Shown here: in pieces, positions 44,052-56,575 of the stretch
Layout: the number at the start of each line of letters is the position of its first letter
How positions within the stretch are numbered: position 1 is the stretch's first letter
Assembly: GCA_029532415.1 (NCBI GenBank)
Contig: JAQOTA010000069.1
Location: forward strand, 1,984,001-2,048,000
Source: Marasmius tenuissimus
Taxonomy: Eukaryota > Basidiomycota > Agaricomycetes > Agaricales > Marasmiaceae
Direction of reading: 5' to 3'
Length of the DNA: 64,000 bases
Program-made: the position numbers and the translations under genes
Notes under the pieces: generated by a model
The model's database searches: none
What the model was told of the DNA's origin: nothing
The model's input: the letters and a program-made list of their open reading frames with translations, nothing else

Positions 44052-44872
44052 TCATGACGGCGAAGGCTTACAAACTTGCACTGTATCATCAACCAATCTT
44101 CCAATCCTCCCATCCCCCAACGCTGCAATATCCTTCCACCCCTTCGTGTCCCCAAACACTTCCCTAACCCACCACAACAACCCAGTAGCCAACATATCCG
44201 CCCACGTCGGACTAGTACCTCCCATAACAAACGCCGAATCCTCCTCCCGCGAATACCCCTCCGCCAACTCCCTCATCCCACCAACAACCGTCTCCCAGAT
44301 CTTCTCCCGTTCCTCTTCCGTCAAAGCACACCTCACAGCTTTATCCCCCTTCACAGCCCTCAACCGTTCCTGAACTTTCGGCGGCATAACCCTCTCCACA
44401 GTCGTCGGCAAAATGAGGGGCACCATCGGGGCATGTATCGACGTGAAGGTGTCCGAAAACGTCTTTTGAAGCATCCGCGTACCGGGTGGAATCACCCTCG
44501 GTGTATCGGGGTATGCGGTGTCGAGGTATTCGGCGATGGTGAACGAGTCTGATAGGGATATCGGTTTAGGGTTGGAAGCGTCGTGAATGAAGGGAACGGT
44601 GTATTTGACTGCGCCGTTGGCTATGAAACTGGGTGTGGGAGCGACACCGATCGATTTGGCGGTTGGTTCGATGTCGAGGAGGCTTATTTCGGTGACCGTG
44701 TAGGGGATTTTTTTGTAGTTGAGTGCGAATCTGTAGGAAGTGGGAAAAGTTGGGTTTTGCGTGAATGAATAGAGAAGTTATGGTGACGACGATACCTTAG
44801 TGAACGTGCAAAAGGAGACATTCCCATTTCTTTTCCAAAGGATGTGGGTCCAACATCGTAAAGGGTGATCAT
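44052..44872 (-). CDS. Glutathione S-transferase, etherase/FuA-like (251 aa)
   Basis: Two exons (44872-44796, 44730-44052) across a 65 bp intron give 251 residues. The N-terminal thioredoxin-like domain starts MITLYDVGPTSF and has MSPFARSLRFALNYKKIPY; SPFARS occupies the place of the catalytic site, with serine as the likely active residue. SDSFTIAEYLDTAYPD ends the N-domain. An alpha-helical C-domain follows (DMLATGLLWWVREVFGD). This is the basidiomycete type related to GSTFuA/LigE etherases. An in-frame upstream ATG at 44938 would add 22 residues; I prefer 44872 because it matches the family start. A TTTATATAAA box lies about 105 bp upstream (44975-44984). It lies convergently, next to SDR 1, which fits a detoxification neighbourhood. 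Confidence 0.88.
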
Positions 44873-46199
44873 GTTCCTCGTGGGGTTGAGTGACGATTGG
44901 TGGAGTCTGGGGAGGGAGCTTCTGAGAGCACCTTGCATGGAGGCAAGCTGAATATCGGATCCTCGGTCGAGGGGTTTATATAAACCGGCGTAAAACCCGC
45001 ATCAAAGGGTTTTAGGTGGGGTTCTGTGGTGCTCATTGAACGTTTAGCTTCTGTCATCGCAGTGTCAAACGTACTGCGAGTACTTACATTCACCACACCG
45101 ACGCGAGACCGGAAACCTGCTTGACGTGTATGAAAGAGGTTCTTAGATGTCGAGTAGTATATGAACATCGTGGAAGGAGTTGAGAACCAAGCTGGTCGTA
45201 CGCGAACAAAAAGTCGGCCGCGCAGTATGATTGACCTGCCCTCAACATGCCTCCTCGGAGATTGGGGATTCTCGGCACTTTCCGATCATTGGACAATCCT
45301 TCACTCCCGTCCTATTTTTTCAAACATCCGCTCAACGTCGGCCGATAATGGACTCACAACACCCTCCCCTTCAATTTCGGTGCTGCAAATGGAATCAACC
45401 ATACGGAAAACCCAGGGCGACTCTGCAGCCCGTCGGATCTATCATCTTTTGCATTCTTCATCATCTCCAGTTCGTCAATGCTGCGTCAAGCCCTCGATTC
45501 TCCAGGGGATAAAAAAGGCTCGTTCTTCATCAGTTATGTCTGACGTACCTGACGATTTCAATCCCGGGTGAGGACCTGAACGAGGAGCGAAGAGTGAGAG
45601 ACAATACGTGCGTGTTATTCCCTCTCTTATTCGTCTTACTTCCTTCCACTCATTGATTTTCCACACCGACCTTCGAGTAGATCGGCGTGCAGCTCGTAGT
45701 ATGATGCAGAGACATCGTGCTTTAGTCATTGACTCGGAGGCCCACTGCCGATTGTGGCGAGCTCAAAAAATAAGACACCAGCTTCTCACACAGACTGACA
45801 GTAGGCCTAAGGCTCTCTCCTGCTCCTTCTCCTGTCTCCCTTTTCCCTTCTTCCCTCCTGTTACCTATGGCACTGCTAATCACCATTGACCAAATTTCTG
45901 AAAATGACAGCGAGCATCCGTCGTGCCTCACGGTTGAAGAAACATCAGCCGACAAAGTTATTGATAGACCCATAGCCACGATGAGCCTCTCTTCATGGCA
46001 GTCTCAGAGAAACCCGAACCCAATCCATGCAACTTACGTCTCAAAATTTACTGGTACCGATCGTGGATGCCTAGGTCTATTCATCCCCACCACTGACGGT
46101 ACCGGGTAATCCCATGATCAGTCTACATACTCTAAAGGGCACGTCCGATCCCACCAGTGAACGATACTTGCCAATCTTCTTCTTCTATGGCCGCAGAAG
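44873..46199. other. Intergenic with relic sequence
   Basis: The GST promoter is at 44975-44984. About 45166-45290 is related to the minus strand of 39480-39640 (see there). No intact gene is seen in the open frames at 45161-46109. Confidence 0.45.
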
Positions 46200-46465
46200 A
46201 ATTTTTCTGACATGTTGAAACCCCTCCGAACATGTTGCTTGGCGGCTCCCTTCGGAGTCTTACACACGCTCAGATCGCTCTTTGGCCATGGGGTAAATCT
46301 GCAGGTTGACTTTGGGCTGATGCGTAAAAGTGGGATACCCCTACCTCAGATTAGTATCGAGGTGAGAGCCTAGACATTTTCTTGGGGAGATATACACCAC
46401 TCTACACCAGAACCACAGTCCTCGCCAACCTCCTGGCCCCTGGGCAAAACTGTGTTTCTAGGTCC
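46200..46465 (+). pseudogene. Relic of multi-TM gene, exons 1-3
   Basis: The block TGTTGCTTGGCGG (exon 1 end), then ACACGCTCAG, a degraded exon 2 (TGGGATACCCCTACCTCAG, then ATCGAG and a GTGAGA donor), and an exon 3 trace ending AACTGTGTTTCTAG-GTCCGT match 11895-12163 in order. Frames are broken. Nothing of exons 4-5 follows. Confidence 0.6.
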
Positions 46466-46760
46466 GTCGACATATCCACGCTGATCCGCTTCAACTTCAA
46501 CTTCACTCCACGAAGTTTTCACCTATGACTCGCTCACAGTGTAGCAACCTGAGTTTTCTACTCATCCGACTCAATAAACCGTTACGTTTCCCGAACATCC
46601 CAGAATTCGGCAAATTCCGAGTCATACAGCAGTCTGAGATTGACCCCAGAGTATAGAAATTGAAAACACTTCGACGATATAGATTCAATACTATCCCATG
46701 CGTACGGAACCGGTCGTTCCTGGCCACTCTCTAGGTAATAATTGACAAGTGAACGAGTTC

Positions 46761-48011
46761 TCAAGAAAGATACTCCTCAATCATGTCTTTCACCTTTTCA
46801 TCAACGCCCGCAGCAACCTCCAAGATCTCCTTCCACAACTTGGCCTCCAACTTCTTCCCTTCCTCCCCGAGCAAGAAATCACTACACTCCGAAATCTCAT
46901 TATACATCAAGTAACTCCCTCTTATCTGGTCTTCTTTATCCCGGTCTCCGATGGCAGCGTATAGAAGCTGTCGGCTTCCTTCTTCTGAAGTGTACGCCAA
47001 CGTCTTGCGGGTGTCCGACAAGGGGAGATTACGTCTCAGCTCGCCACCGCAAAGTCCGGGCGCGACGGAGCAGCATGTTATGGGAGGGAGGTGGGGTTGG
47101 AGAGCGCGCATAAAGGATTGGGCTAGGACTAAAGTTCGCGATTTAGAGGGAGGGGAGGAAAATTCACGAGTACAAAGACCTCACGTTTAGATTCACCGTA
47201 TCGTTTCAGGGAGGTTCCACTAAGGAGAAGTGTGAGTAACCTTCAGCAGCGAAAGAAAGACAAAAGAAGAAAACTACCCACTCTTCCGCGGTCTCACAGT
47301 CTTCATTGATAACTCTCAACATATCCGGCGCGTCGATCACCTCTCTCGAGATCGTCTGCAAATAATGTGCAGCACTCGACACGTACACAATCCTCGGTAC
47401 TGTCTCCGTGTGTTCCCTCGCCGTTTCGACCATCTTCGGGAGATGGAGGATGACACGAAGGGCTGGACTGAGGACGTTGATTTGCAAGCTAAAACGAGGA
47501 ATTAGGGGAAAAAATCGAGCAACGATGAACGGCAGTGGCAAACGTACGTATTCTCTCACCCATCTTGTGTTTGTTCATACCGACCCATGGCAACTCCGGC
47601 ATTTTCGACGAGAAGATCCAACCGCTCGCGAGCGTCGATCTTATCTTGAACAGAAAGCACGGACTCGAACGAGGAGAGGTCCGAGGTCCAAAACTCTACT
47701 CTCTCGAATCCTGTTTCCAATTTCACACCTACGAGTAACAATAGAGAGGGGAGAGAAGTGAATCCCAAAAAGCGAGGGATGAGAGCGGGGGGGCACCTAC
47801 GTTCCACGGCATTTATCCCCTTTTCCTCGTTCCTACAAACCAGAATCAATTTCCCGGGACCTCGAAGGGCAAAGTGTTTTGCGGCTTCGAAGCCTAATCC
47901 GGTGTTGGCGCCGGTGATGATGGCGGTTTGGTCTGTGAGCAGGACGTCTTGGATGGCGGGAGGCATGTCTTTGGATTGGTAGTGGTTGAACATTTCGTGT
48001 GTGAATTTCAT
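46761..48011 (-). pseudogene. Short-chain dehydrogenase/reductase 2, one nonsense codon
   Basis: Exons 48011-47801, 47728-47548, 47488-47282, 47219-47185 and 47128-46761 keep all splice sites and phases of its paralogues (333 codons plus stop). The only visible lesion is TGA at 47558-47556, residue 128, where SDR 1 and SDR 3 have TGG in DGWET. TGANTGLG, VENAGVA, VYVSSAAHY and YGESK are otherwise present. Translation would stop before the catalytic tyrosine. A sequencing error, a strain-specific null allele or readthrough are possible. TATATAAG at 48099-48092 is a plausible TATA box. If functional it would be an NAD(P)-dependent oxidoreductase. Confidence 0.75.
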
Positions 48012-48720
48012 GGTGTCCGGCGATGTGTACTTTGGATTTTTGGAGGCGTAAGTTGATGGTGTAAGTTGTAACCCAACGGATTCTGTGTTGACTTATATAC
48101 CTCAAATTCGTTTGAATAAGTACAAGAATAGGAGGTAAGTATCGTCAGCAACTAAAGAACAAGTTGTGTCTCTCGATGAGAGGTTGAGGTCAGCATGGAG
48201 GTAGAAATTCGGAAGCTTACCGACGCTGTAGATATGGAAGGTAGCATTTAAGATTCGTCCTAAAAATAACAGGACGTGCGAGGAGCGGCGTGCAGAAATA
48301 TCCATGAATGGTGACGGAGAGAAAACATTGACGGGGTACGCGGGGCGCGCATGCGACTATGACTCGACTGGCCAGCGGTATAGAGCCTAGAGGTCATTTT
48401 GTACATAGATGAGGTGCTTCAAAGGTACCAACCTGGTAAAAGACGCATCGCCTCATGGAGATCCAAGTCGGAGGGTTTGAAGGTACTGGAGGCGCGAAGA
48501 AGCAAGTGTTCGTAAGATGCCCTTCACCACAAAGTGCGAAGCCGTTCAAGACGATGCCAGGCCGGATTCCGGAGCTCCCGGAGATGTTAAGGGCAGGCCA
48601 ATTTGATTTCCACGCTCTCTTCTCACCCTCATCCCTGTTCTTGAGGCTGCGTTTATTATGATGCAGTATGTACCAAATCAACCAATCGCTGTTGAAATCT
48701 TTGAAGCTGATGCACAGAAT
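48012..48720. other. Intergenic between SDR 2 and SDR 3
   Basis: It holds the SDR 2 promoter and the 3' flank of SDR 3. No further gene is recognised. Confidence 0.5.
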
Positions 48721-49968
48721 TTAAGAAAGGTACTTCTTAATGAGCTCTTTCACCCCGTCATCGACGCTTCCAGCAACCTCTAAGATCTCCTTCCACAACT
48801 TGGCCTCCAACTTCTGTCCCTCCTCTCCGAGTAAGAAATCACTACACTCCGAGATCTCACTATACCCTAGATAACTTCCCCGCACCTGGTCTTCCTTGTC
48901 TCGTTCTCCGATAGCGGCATACAGAAGCTGTCGGCTCCCTTCTTCGGAAGTGTACGCCGATTCCGCCTTCATTTTCCGAATAGTTTCAGCTCTTTCCCCG
49001 GTAGCGTGGCGACACAGGTCACTTTCGCAGAATCCTGGATTGACGGAGCAGCATGTCACGGTGGGGAGGTGAGTTTGAAGGGCGCGCATGAAGCTTTGTG
49101 CGAGTACTGTTCGTCGGAAGTAAGGTCAGTGGTCTGAGATCTACATAAAAAGAATATAGAACTGACGCTTGGACTCTGAATATCGCTTGCTAATAATAAA
49201 TTGGTCGGGTTAGAGCAATCGAGATGAGCAAAGAAAAAGTAACTCTCACTCTTTCACACCCTCAAAATCGTCGTTAATGACTTTTAACGTGTTCGACGCG
49301 TCGATCACCTCCGGGGAGATCGTTCGAATGTAATGTGCACCACTGGTTACATATACAATCCTAGGGACCGTATCGGGGAATTTCTTCGCTGTTTCAACCA
49401 GCTTTGGAAGGTGGAGGATGATGCGGAGTGCGGTGCTGAGGACGTTGACCTGCAAGCTAGCCATAACAGGGTCAATTTTAATGCACGGTACCCCAGAGAT
49501 CGGAGAGCTTACGTAGTCTCCCATCCATCCTTCGTCACTTCATGCGTGTTCAAGGCGACGCCGGCATTTTCGACGAGAATGTCCAGCCTGTCGAGCTGGT
49601 CAATCTTGTCCTTGACAGACTTGACGGATTCGAATGATGAAAGGTCTGTAGTCCATAACTCGACGTGTTCAAAGCCGGTAGCGGTCTTGAGTCCTGAGGA
49701 ATGCGAGGAAAATGTCAAATTACAATGCTAAAATCAGTCGAGATGAATGCTACTCACGATTAACAGCATCTTGGCCCCTCTGTTCGTTCCTACAGACCAA
49801 AATCAGCTTTGCGGGTCCGCGAGTGGCAAAGTGTTTGGCGGCTTCGAAGCCTAATCCGGTGTTGGCACCAGTGAGGATGACCACTTGGCCTGTCAAAGAG
49901 ACACCCTCGACGGCGGGGGGCATGCCCTTGGTTTGGTAATGGTTGAACACCTCTTGCGAGAATTTCAT
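48721..49968 (-). CDS. Short-chain dehydrogenase/reductase 3 (335 aa)
   Basis: Five exons (49968-49758, 49693-49513, 49456-49250, 49189-49167, 49106-48721) join in phase to 335 residues. Exon 4 is a 23 nt microexon carrying KRYSESK, the catalytic Y203-K207. TGANTGLG is at about 33-40, VENAGVA follows, and VYVTSGAHY replaces VSSGSHY, so the catalytic serine is kept. The start at 49968 (MKFSQEVF) is chosen by comparison with its paralogues rather than the in-frame ATG at 49980. It lies in tandem with SDR 2 on the same strand. Exons 1, 2 and 5 have exactly the lengths of SDR 1. NAD(P)-dependent oxidoreductase of unknown substrate. Confidence 0.9.
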
Positions 49969-50442
49969 GATGTGATTCAATGCTCAAGATTTGGGAGAAA
50001 TATCGGGAGGCTTTGATAGCTAAGTAGTAGGAGAAGGTGGTGAAGGTGGTAGGAAATCTGGGAGTTTAGAGTGACTTTCAAGGTCGAAAAAAAATATTCA
50101 AGATATACTGAGAGCCCGGCTAAATCAATTCATCATGTTCGGGATGGTACCGCTAGGATTGAGGGCAGTCTCGTCAGCATCGCGAGCGACAACAGCCAAC
50201 AGTAATCCTTGACAGAGTGAGTTTCACCGGATGCTTACCGGTGCCTGACCGGCAGAGTTGCGGTGGAGTCAGCCTTTCCCACATATTTGTGGCCAAACTA
50301 CAGATGGTATGTACCGCGAAATCCGAAATCCAGCGAGCTATTACGACCTCCCGTCTTTTCGGATAACAGCCGTTTTCTCTTTCAGAAGGATTCGTCGCCT
50401 CTTATGTTTATGTGAATCTAGCCAACAGAAGGCAAAAACCAT
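49969..50442. other. SDR 3 promoter region and tRNA flank
   Basis: No gene is seen in this stretch. A GAAGGTGGT direct repeat lies at about 50032-50052. Confidence 0.45.
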
Positions 50443-50540
50443 AGCCCACCGCGAGGGTCGAACTCGCAGCCTTCAGATACTGATACATCGCCGTCGCCAT
50501 GATAAGAGTCTGACGCTCTATCCGATTGAGCTAGGCGGGC
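50443..50540 (-). tRNA. tRNA-Lys(CUU) with intron
   Basis: The acceptor, D, T and anticodon stems are those of the tRNA at 2122-2221. The loop reads C-T-CTT-A, giving anticodon CUU, followed by an intron of about 24 nt whose sequence is unrelated to the intron of the other copy. It lies 92 bp beyond the 3' end of the GMC gene. Confidence 0.9.
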
Positions 50541-50632
50541 GGTACCTCTCCTTATCCTTCATAGCACTATGACAATCGCGCCAATTATAACAATGATTAG
50601 TCCAAGAGTTCGTGGTATACTGACACTGATAT

Positions 50633-52732
50633 CTATCGACCCATTTTGTCATCCTCCAAAACCATATCAGCACACTTCTCCGCCACAGCTACCGTCACCG
50701 CAGCAAGGTGAGCACTCGGACACGAAGGGAAGATGCTCGCATCCGCAATCCTCAGTCCCTTGACACCGTACACTCTCAGTCTTCCATCGACAACGCCACC
50801 TTCTTCCTCCGGTGCCATACGGCAAGTCGACGAATAGTGATAAAACGAGACACACTCCTTCTTTATGAAAGCGTCTAGCTCAGTATCTGATGAATCTTCA
50901 GGGGTATGGAGGTCGTCGATTGAGTACCCTTGTTCCCTCATCTGAGCTGTGAGCTGGTAGGTAAATCGGATTCCTTTACGGAGCAGAGCGCGATCCCGTT
51001 CGTCGGACAGGTAGTTTGGGTCGATGATAACAGAGGCGAAAGGGTCAGAGGATGCCAGTCGTATCATTCCTGAGGAGTATGGGCGCAACGCGACCGAATA
51101 CAGAGTAAAGCCACCGGTTTTGGGTTTAACGTAGGCACCATCTGCTGTTGAGATCTGGGTGATGATAAAAGTTCACAAGGTCAGTGTGATATCAATAGCA
51201 GACGCATGAAATGAGGGTACTTACCGGCAGAAACTCGAGATCAGGGAGGTTTTTCGGGAGTTTCGCGTCCATATCAGCTTTGGAGTAAGAAGACACGCGG
51301 TTGTCTTCATCCATGAGCCTTGATTGGAGGAAGATTATACCGTCCATCGTCGAGGCGTTAATGAAGAAGCCGATTCCAAACAGGAAGTATAGTATGAGCT
51401 CTTTGATGAGGGTGAATATGCTGGCTTGGATACTCAGTATTGAATCTCGAAGTGGAATACCAAACTGAACAGGAACGGAGAGGTGGTCTTGCTGGAAAGC
51501 AATGTGAATTTAACTTTCAGCACAAGCATGGAAGAGCGCGATAAACATACCAAATTTGATCCGACGCCAGACATATTCTTCTTAACAGGAATCCCATGCT
51601 GTTTGAGGTGCTTCTCAGGGCCGATACCACTATTTTCATGAAGGTGATCAGATTCAAATATGCTCTCTGCGACTGGGGTAGAGACGCCAACCTTAAGAGC
51701 AACGTGTGCGGGGAGCTTATCGCTCCCCCACAGAGTATAACCTCCCTGTTCGCTTTGATGAGCCTCGTTCGACCAGTAGCATCGCTCTTCTGGATCCAAA
51801 CGCCCTCTACGGATAGCATGTTCGCGCCTTCTCTTATCTCAAGGCGATGAACGGTAGAGTGCAGGGAAATGTGAAGATGGTCCGACCGTGTTTTTACTAA
51901 ATCCTTGGGAAGGAATGCCGCCGAAACTGCGCCACGGTTGCCAGTACTGTCAACGGACAAACGTAGCCTTCCGTAGCCATGAGCGTGTTGATATGGGGAG
52001 CTAATATCCTCGACATAGGGAAGTCCAAGGGCCGAAGTCGCTCTGATGATACTAAATGACTGAATGAGTCGAATGGCCAAGCATAACCAGGAGTTTAAAG
52101 TCTCACTGTCCAGTGTGCCCCCAAACAGCAGGTAGAGCACGATTTGGCCATTCGCCTGAGTATTTGCGTCAGTAACAGGTAAAACAGAGTTGTGAGCCTA
52201 ACTTACCTGTACTCGCATGGTAATGTTTCCCTTCCGACGTCTGATCCAGATTCTTCTCTGACCGAAGAAAGTACCTCTCCATCTTCTCGTACTTCCAATC
52301 TTCCATCCCACTGCTCTGCGCCCATGCGTTGTATTCTGCCGGCAATCCTCGCGTGTAGATTGTACCGTTGATCCTTGTCGTACCCCCCAGGGCATTGCCC
52401 CCTATTATCTCGACTTCACGACCACCGAGGTGGGATTGAGGAACAGTCTTCCATATACGCGATCTTGATTTATCCGAGGCGAAATGTGCTGAGAGAAGAG
52501 GAATTCGGGCTTGCCACCCTTCACCCAATCCTCCGCGTTCAACGAGAAGAACAGTGACATTGGGATCTTGCGACAGCCGATTCGCCAGAACGCAACCAGC
52601 GGTTCCTCCACCTAGCGAGCGAGATGCAATTTTAACGAAATGTAATATGGAATTTAGTAAAAAATACGCACCGACGATGATATAGTCGTAGCTTTCTCGA
52701 AGGTCACCTAGTGCGATGGTTGGCAAAAACAT
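50633..52732 (-). CDS. GMC oxidoreductase (580 aa)
   Basis: Seven exons (52732-52672, 52611-52207, 52155-52107, 52051-51692, 51629-51551, 51491-51225, 51154-50633) join in phase to 580 residues. The FAD-binding dinucleotide motif IIVGGGTAG is at residues 18-26, followed by LVERGG. The GMC signature regions are GGNALGGTTRINGTIYTRG and GGAISSPHTLLLSGIGP. The C-domain has YHYSSTCRMAPEEEGGVVD with H513 and SAHLAAVTVAVAEKCADM with H556, the likely catalytic pair. It resembles aryl-alcohol oxidase/dehydrogenase-like GMC proteins of Agaricomycetes. No signal peptide is seen at this start, so it is probably intracellular, unlike classical aryl-alcohol oxidases. Expected to oxidise an alcohol with FAD. 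Confidence 0.9.
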
Positions 52733-55700
52733 GGCCAGTTGGATACTGGGACTCTTGCTCCGAACGACATATGAGCAAAAATATGAGCGCCAGAGTAAGC
52801 GACGTTCCTGTTTCACGGTATTGCCGGGCGGCCCGAGCCCAAGGGAAATCAAAACACGTACCCACGCACGGCCACTTCCCAGGGTCGTGTAGATTTTCCG
52901 TTGTGCCGGCTGAGGGAGGCTCCCTCCACTCGTCCATTTGGTCGCTGGTACACGACACGGAGACCTTATCGAGAGGTACACAACTCACATCCGAAAACAA
53001 GGAAACATGCGTTTTCCAATCTGACGCCCGGTCGAGCTACCCTAGAGGAGAGGGCTGCAAGCGGCTTCAGGCGGCAGACCGTACGTACCTCGAATGGTAG
53101 GCCTGTAAATGACCTGACTGTGACGATAGAAGCATTTACTGCTTGGCATCGTCAAGTAGGAACATGCTTCAGATCTACTTGAAAAGGTCCGCCCTTGGTT
53201 TTGCAAATCCAAGGAGTTCGGCGAAGGTGGGCACGGGGGAAGACGGTCTCGTCGAAGCTTCAACCTCGGTCCATTTGAGTATGACATAGAGAATTTGACA
53301 AAATAAACGCCATGAAGAATCGTAATCCTCCAAGCTGATGCCAACGCTCGAAGGAGAGGGTATGGTGGGCTTCGTACGCTGACTGGGTCAACGTGACTTG
53401 AAATCCACCGAGAACAGACTGGCACATCACCATATATACCCAGAAAAAGTCCGCTTCAGTTTTCCTAATATCTCCTATTCCAAAACTCTATTCCGCTTTG
53501 CCGTACCTTGACCTGAAATTGGCCAGATAACCACAACAGGGAAGCCCGGGAAAGCAACCAAAACAGCGGTGTGCCAGTGCTGGGCCTAGAGAAATCCCTG
53601 TAGTACACAGGCTGTGGGTGTGCATTTCGAGATCCCGAGACTAAAAGCACAGGATAGAATCACCTTCCATATCGGAGTCCAGGGCGTACTTACCTCTGAA
53701 ACCTACGAGACAGCTGTAGGTGGTGACTGGTTCTTCCGACAGCTCGGTTATGGAGGCACGAGTCTCGTGCGGGACTGTCAATCGTCGTGCTTTTGAGTGA
53801 CATGCAAGGGCGCCCTCTCAGAGCGCCCTGTACTCTGTGCCGTCGAGGAAGTTAGATGCTATATGTAGGATACTACATGAATGTCAACTTACAAGATTGA
53901 AGCTTTGAAACTTGAAGGACGGATCACTGGCCCTGATCCCACTGTTGATTGTCGACATATCGCCGAGAAACCAACTGACGGGGGTTTCCAGTGCAAACGG
54001 CTTATATCTGTGTCTGGTAAAACAGCCTCCGAGGCTAGCGTCCTATTATGGAGAACATTCAGTCAAAAGTTCGAACAACGAAATCCGCGATGGTCTACAC
54101 ATCAACCTATGTCAAAATCGTTAGGTTGATATGATCGTCAGTCTAGCTTCACGAGGCTAGTGATCGTCCATGAAGTTGTCGAGCTGTGCTTACAAGTTAC
54201 GTCGACTGTTGACCGTTCGACACTCCATCCATGATCCACCACGTGTACCTGGTAATTGGCGATCGAGAGCCAAATTAACCCTCCTGAGCCCCTCTTTTGC
54301 AACACGGTGTCAGTAGATCAATCAAAGCCTTGATAGTTGATACAAGGGCCGCTGACGATCAACCTATTTTACATGCCTTTCCAAACACCGATATCCGTGT
54401 GTTCCGACGCTAAGTCCGATCCAGATATTGCGTCAGACAGTCAGCTGCATGCATAGGTGTTATTCGGAGGGAAGAGTGGCTGGCAAGGTTTGTATTCGCG
54501 GAGATCTTACATGGTCAATCTCAATCTTGGAGATAACGCGATGTAGTTGATATCAGAACCGATGCCCATGTATCGCGAACAAAGGAGTCTGAACTTTGAA
54601 ATTTGAAGCTGGAGTGGAGCCGGTCCTCGAATTAGATCCACCGAAGGCGACAAACATTCGCCGTGTACTATCACCAGACGAACCCAGATGGAGATTCGAG
54701 AATCTAAGTTCATTAGGATTGTACAACTTGTGGATCATGAGATTTCCCGTACGTAGCGAATAGCGAGTACCAACTTGCTCTTGTTACTTAAACGTTCCTT
54801 TGACCGAGTTCCAGCCTTTGGGGCCCGAGATACCAGTGCAAACCCAAGAGCTTTGACCAGCGCCGCAGAGAAGTCGAAACATGGGACCTCAGATAGCCAA
54901 GTCAAATTTACACAGCTGGGTAGCAGATGCAAAGAAGGAGCACATCTAAGAAGATGTAAAGCCCAATAATCAACTTCCAGGCCACTGACGGCGTAGGTAG
55001 AAATTTAGAATGGTGGTGGTGAGAGATCGCGGATTCGTCATGTGGTGATGAGTCTCGTGAGCAAAGCTTGTCGGTTGAGGTGGCTGTGACCCCATTGCCT
55101 CCTCCCACAATGACGATGAACGCTCTGCTTGACACGAGCTCTATTCGGGGTAAGAGATCATGTTTGTCGGCAGCCTTTGCATGAACGACCGACACCTTTG
55201 TCTTTTCCAGGACGAAATGTAAACGCCACTAGAGAGCAATGCAACGCGTTTGGATACTTCGAAAAAGCTGTTCAAAATTTAATTACCCCAACCCGTACGC
55301 TAGGAATATCTTTGTGCTCGATTTATCTTATTGAACTATTCTCGTCCATAACATCTATGACTCTGAGGTGTAGGATGATAACGAATCGAATGGGAAGGTT
55401 GATATGAAAGGCTGCTCCAAGGGCGTCCTTCGTATGCATTCCATCTCTACGACTTTCTGACTGGGTTGAATTACCAGAATAGACCAGATACACGATTTTC
55501 TCGAAAGGAGGGAGCTCTAACGCCTCACGAACCATGGGAAGAAATTTGAACACTCACCGTTTCCGCACACCCACGGGCCACGGTCAACCGCAGTGCCTCA
55601 TCTTGACCAGAACAGATGGCTGTCGACGAGGAGGCGACGCAACTGGTTGACAGCTTGATATTCGCTTCGACAACACTCGTTCCCGTTTGCGCAACTGTTG

Positions 55701-55969
55701 GCGGTAACTGGCGTTCAAAGGTGAATGTATTTTTACGGGCCTACATTTTCTTTTACCAATAATTGCTTGCTGGTGGCTCTCCCGAACACAGCTTTTTGGG
55801 CTTCTCGCAACCTCGAAAGGGGTGGTGCTTGAGAGGTGCTCAACACATACACTGCCTCAACGCCAAATCCGAATGTATTCTCATGACAAGAATTCCAATA
55901 GATTTTCCGCGTACAACACGTCCTGGTCTTACGACCTTATCGTGGCATAGCTTGTGGGCCCCAACCCCT
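52733..55969. other. Gene-poor region between GMC and palindrome
   Basis: I find no spliced gene with family features. Short frames such as 53614-53796 and 53881-54129 lack support. A short inverted repeat AGGGCGCCCTCTCAGAGCGC lies near 53809-53828. The region is probably intergenic with decayed sequence. Confidence 0.5.
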
Positions 55970-56575
55970 ACAGCCTTGCTTCACACGGGGCACCAACCAG
56001 AATTTCACGGTCGTGAAACTGGATTCGGGAACTGTAGAGGTTAACCGGCCTGATAAATCACCTCGTTCCCTTTGTGTAAAGGTACACCCCAGCGAAGGAA
56101 AAGGCTGAGGTTTTGTAATTGCTAACTTGATGAATTTACGAAGGCATATCTCAAAGATTACGTAGTAATAATAAGTTCAATTCCCATACGATAAAATTGT
56201 TGTGGAAACACAATGCCCGTTTACGAGGCGGCGTTCCGGCCCTTAGCGCTGGTCAGGTACCCGTAATGCAAGCCTTTTAAAGTACCGTTTTGCGCCGCTG
56301 AGGGCTGGGACACTGCCTTAGAAACGGGCATTGTGTTTCCACAAAGAAATTATCGGTCGGGAATCAAGAATTTTATCGCTAGATAGTCGGTAAGATACAC
56401 CTTCGTGAATTCATCAAGTTGGCAACCACGAAACCTCAGCCTTTTCCTTCGTTGAGGTGTAGATTTACTGGATGGGTAAGACATGATTTATCTGTTCGGT
56501 TAACATCCATAGTTCCCGAATCCAATTTCACGGCCATGAAATTCTGCTCGGCGCCCCGTGTCAGGCTCGCTTCTA
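55970..56575. repeat. Imperfect palindrome of about 600 bp
   Basis: The axis is near 56272. The perfect part is TGTGGAAACACAATGCCCGT (from 56200) paired with its complement ending at 56343. Further out AAGGAAAAGGCTGAGGTTTT (56097) pairs with about 56436-56455, and TGGATTCGGGAACT (56022) pairs with about 56513-56526. Inward, pairing continues with gaps almost to the axis. It could be a foldback element, a MITE or a hairpin-RNA locus. No coding sequence. Confidence 0.7.

Noticed and set aside
46301..46400. Possible independent gene start near the multi-TM relic
   Set aside because: The order of blocks matches 11895-12163, and frames are broken, so it is a relic rather than a new gene.
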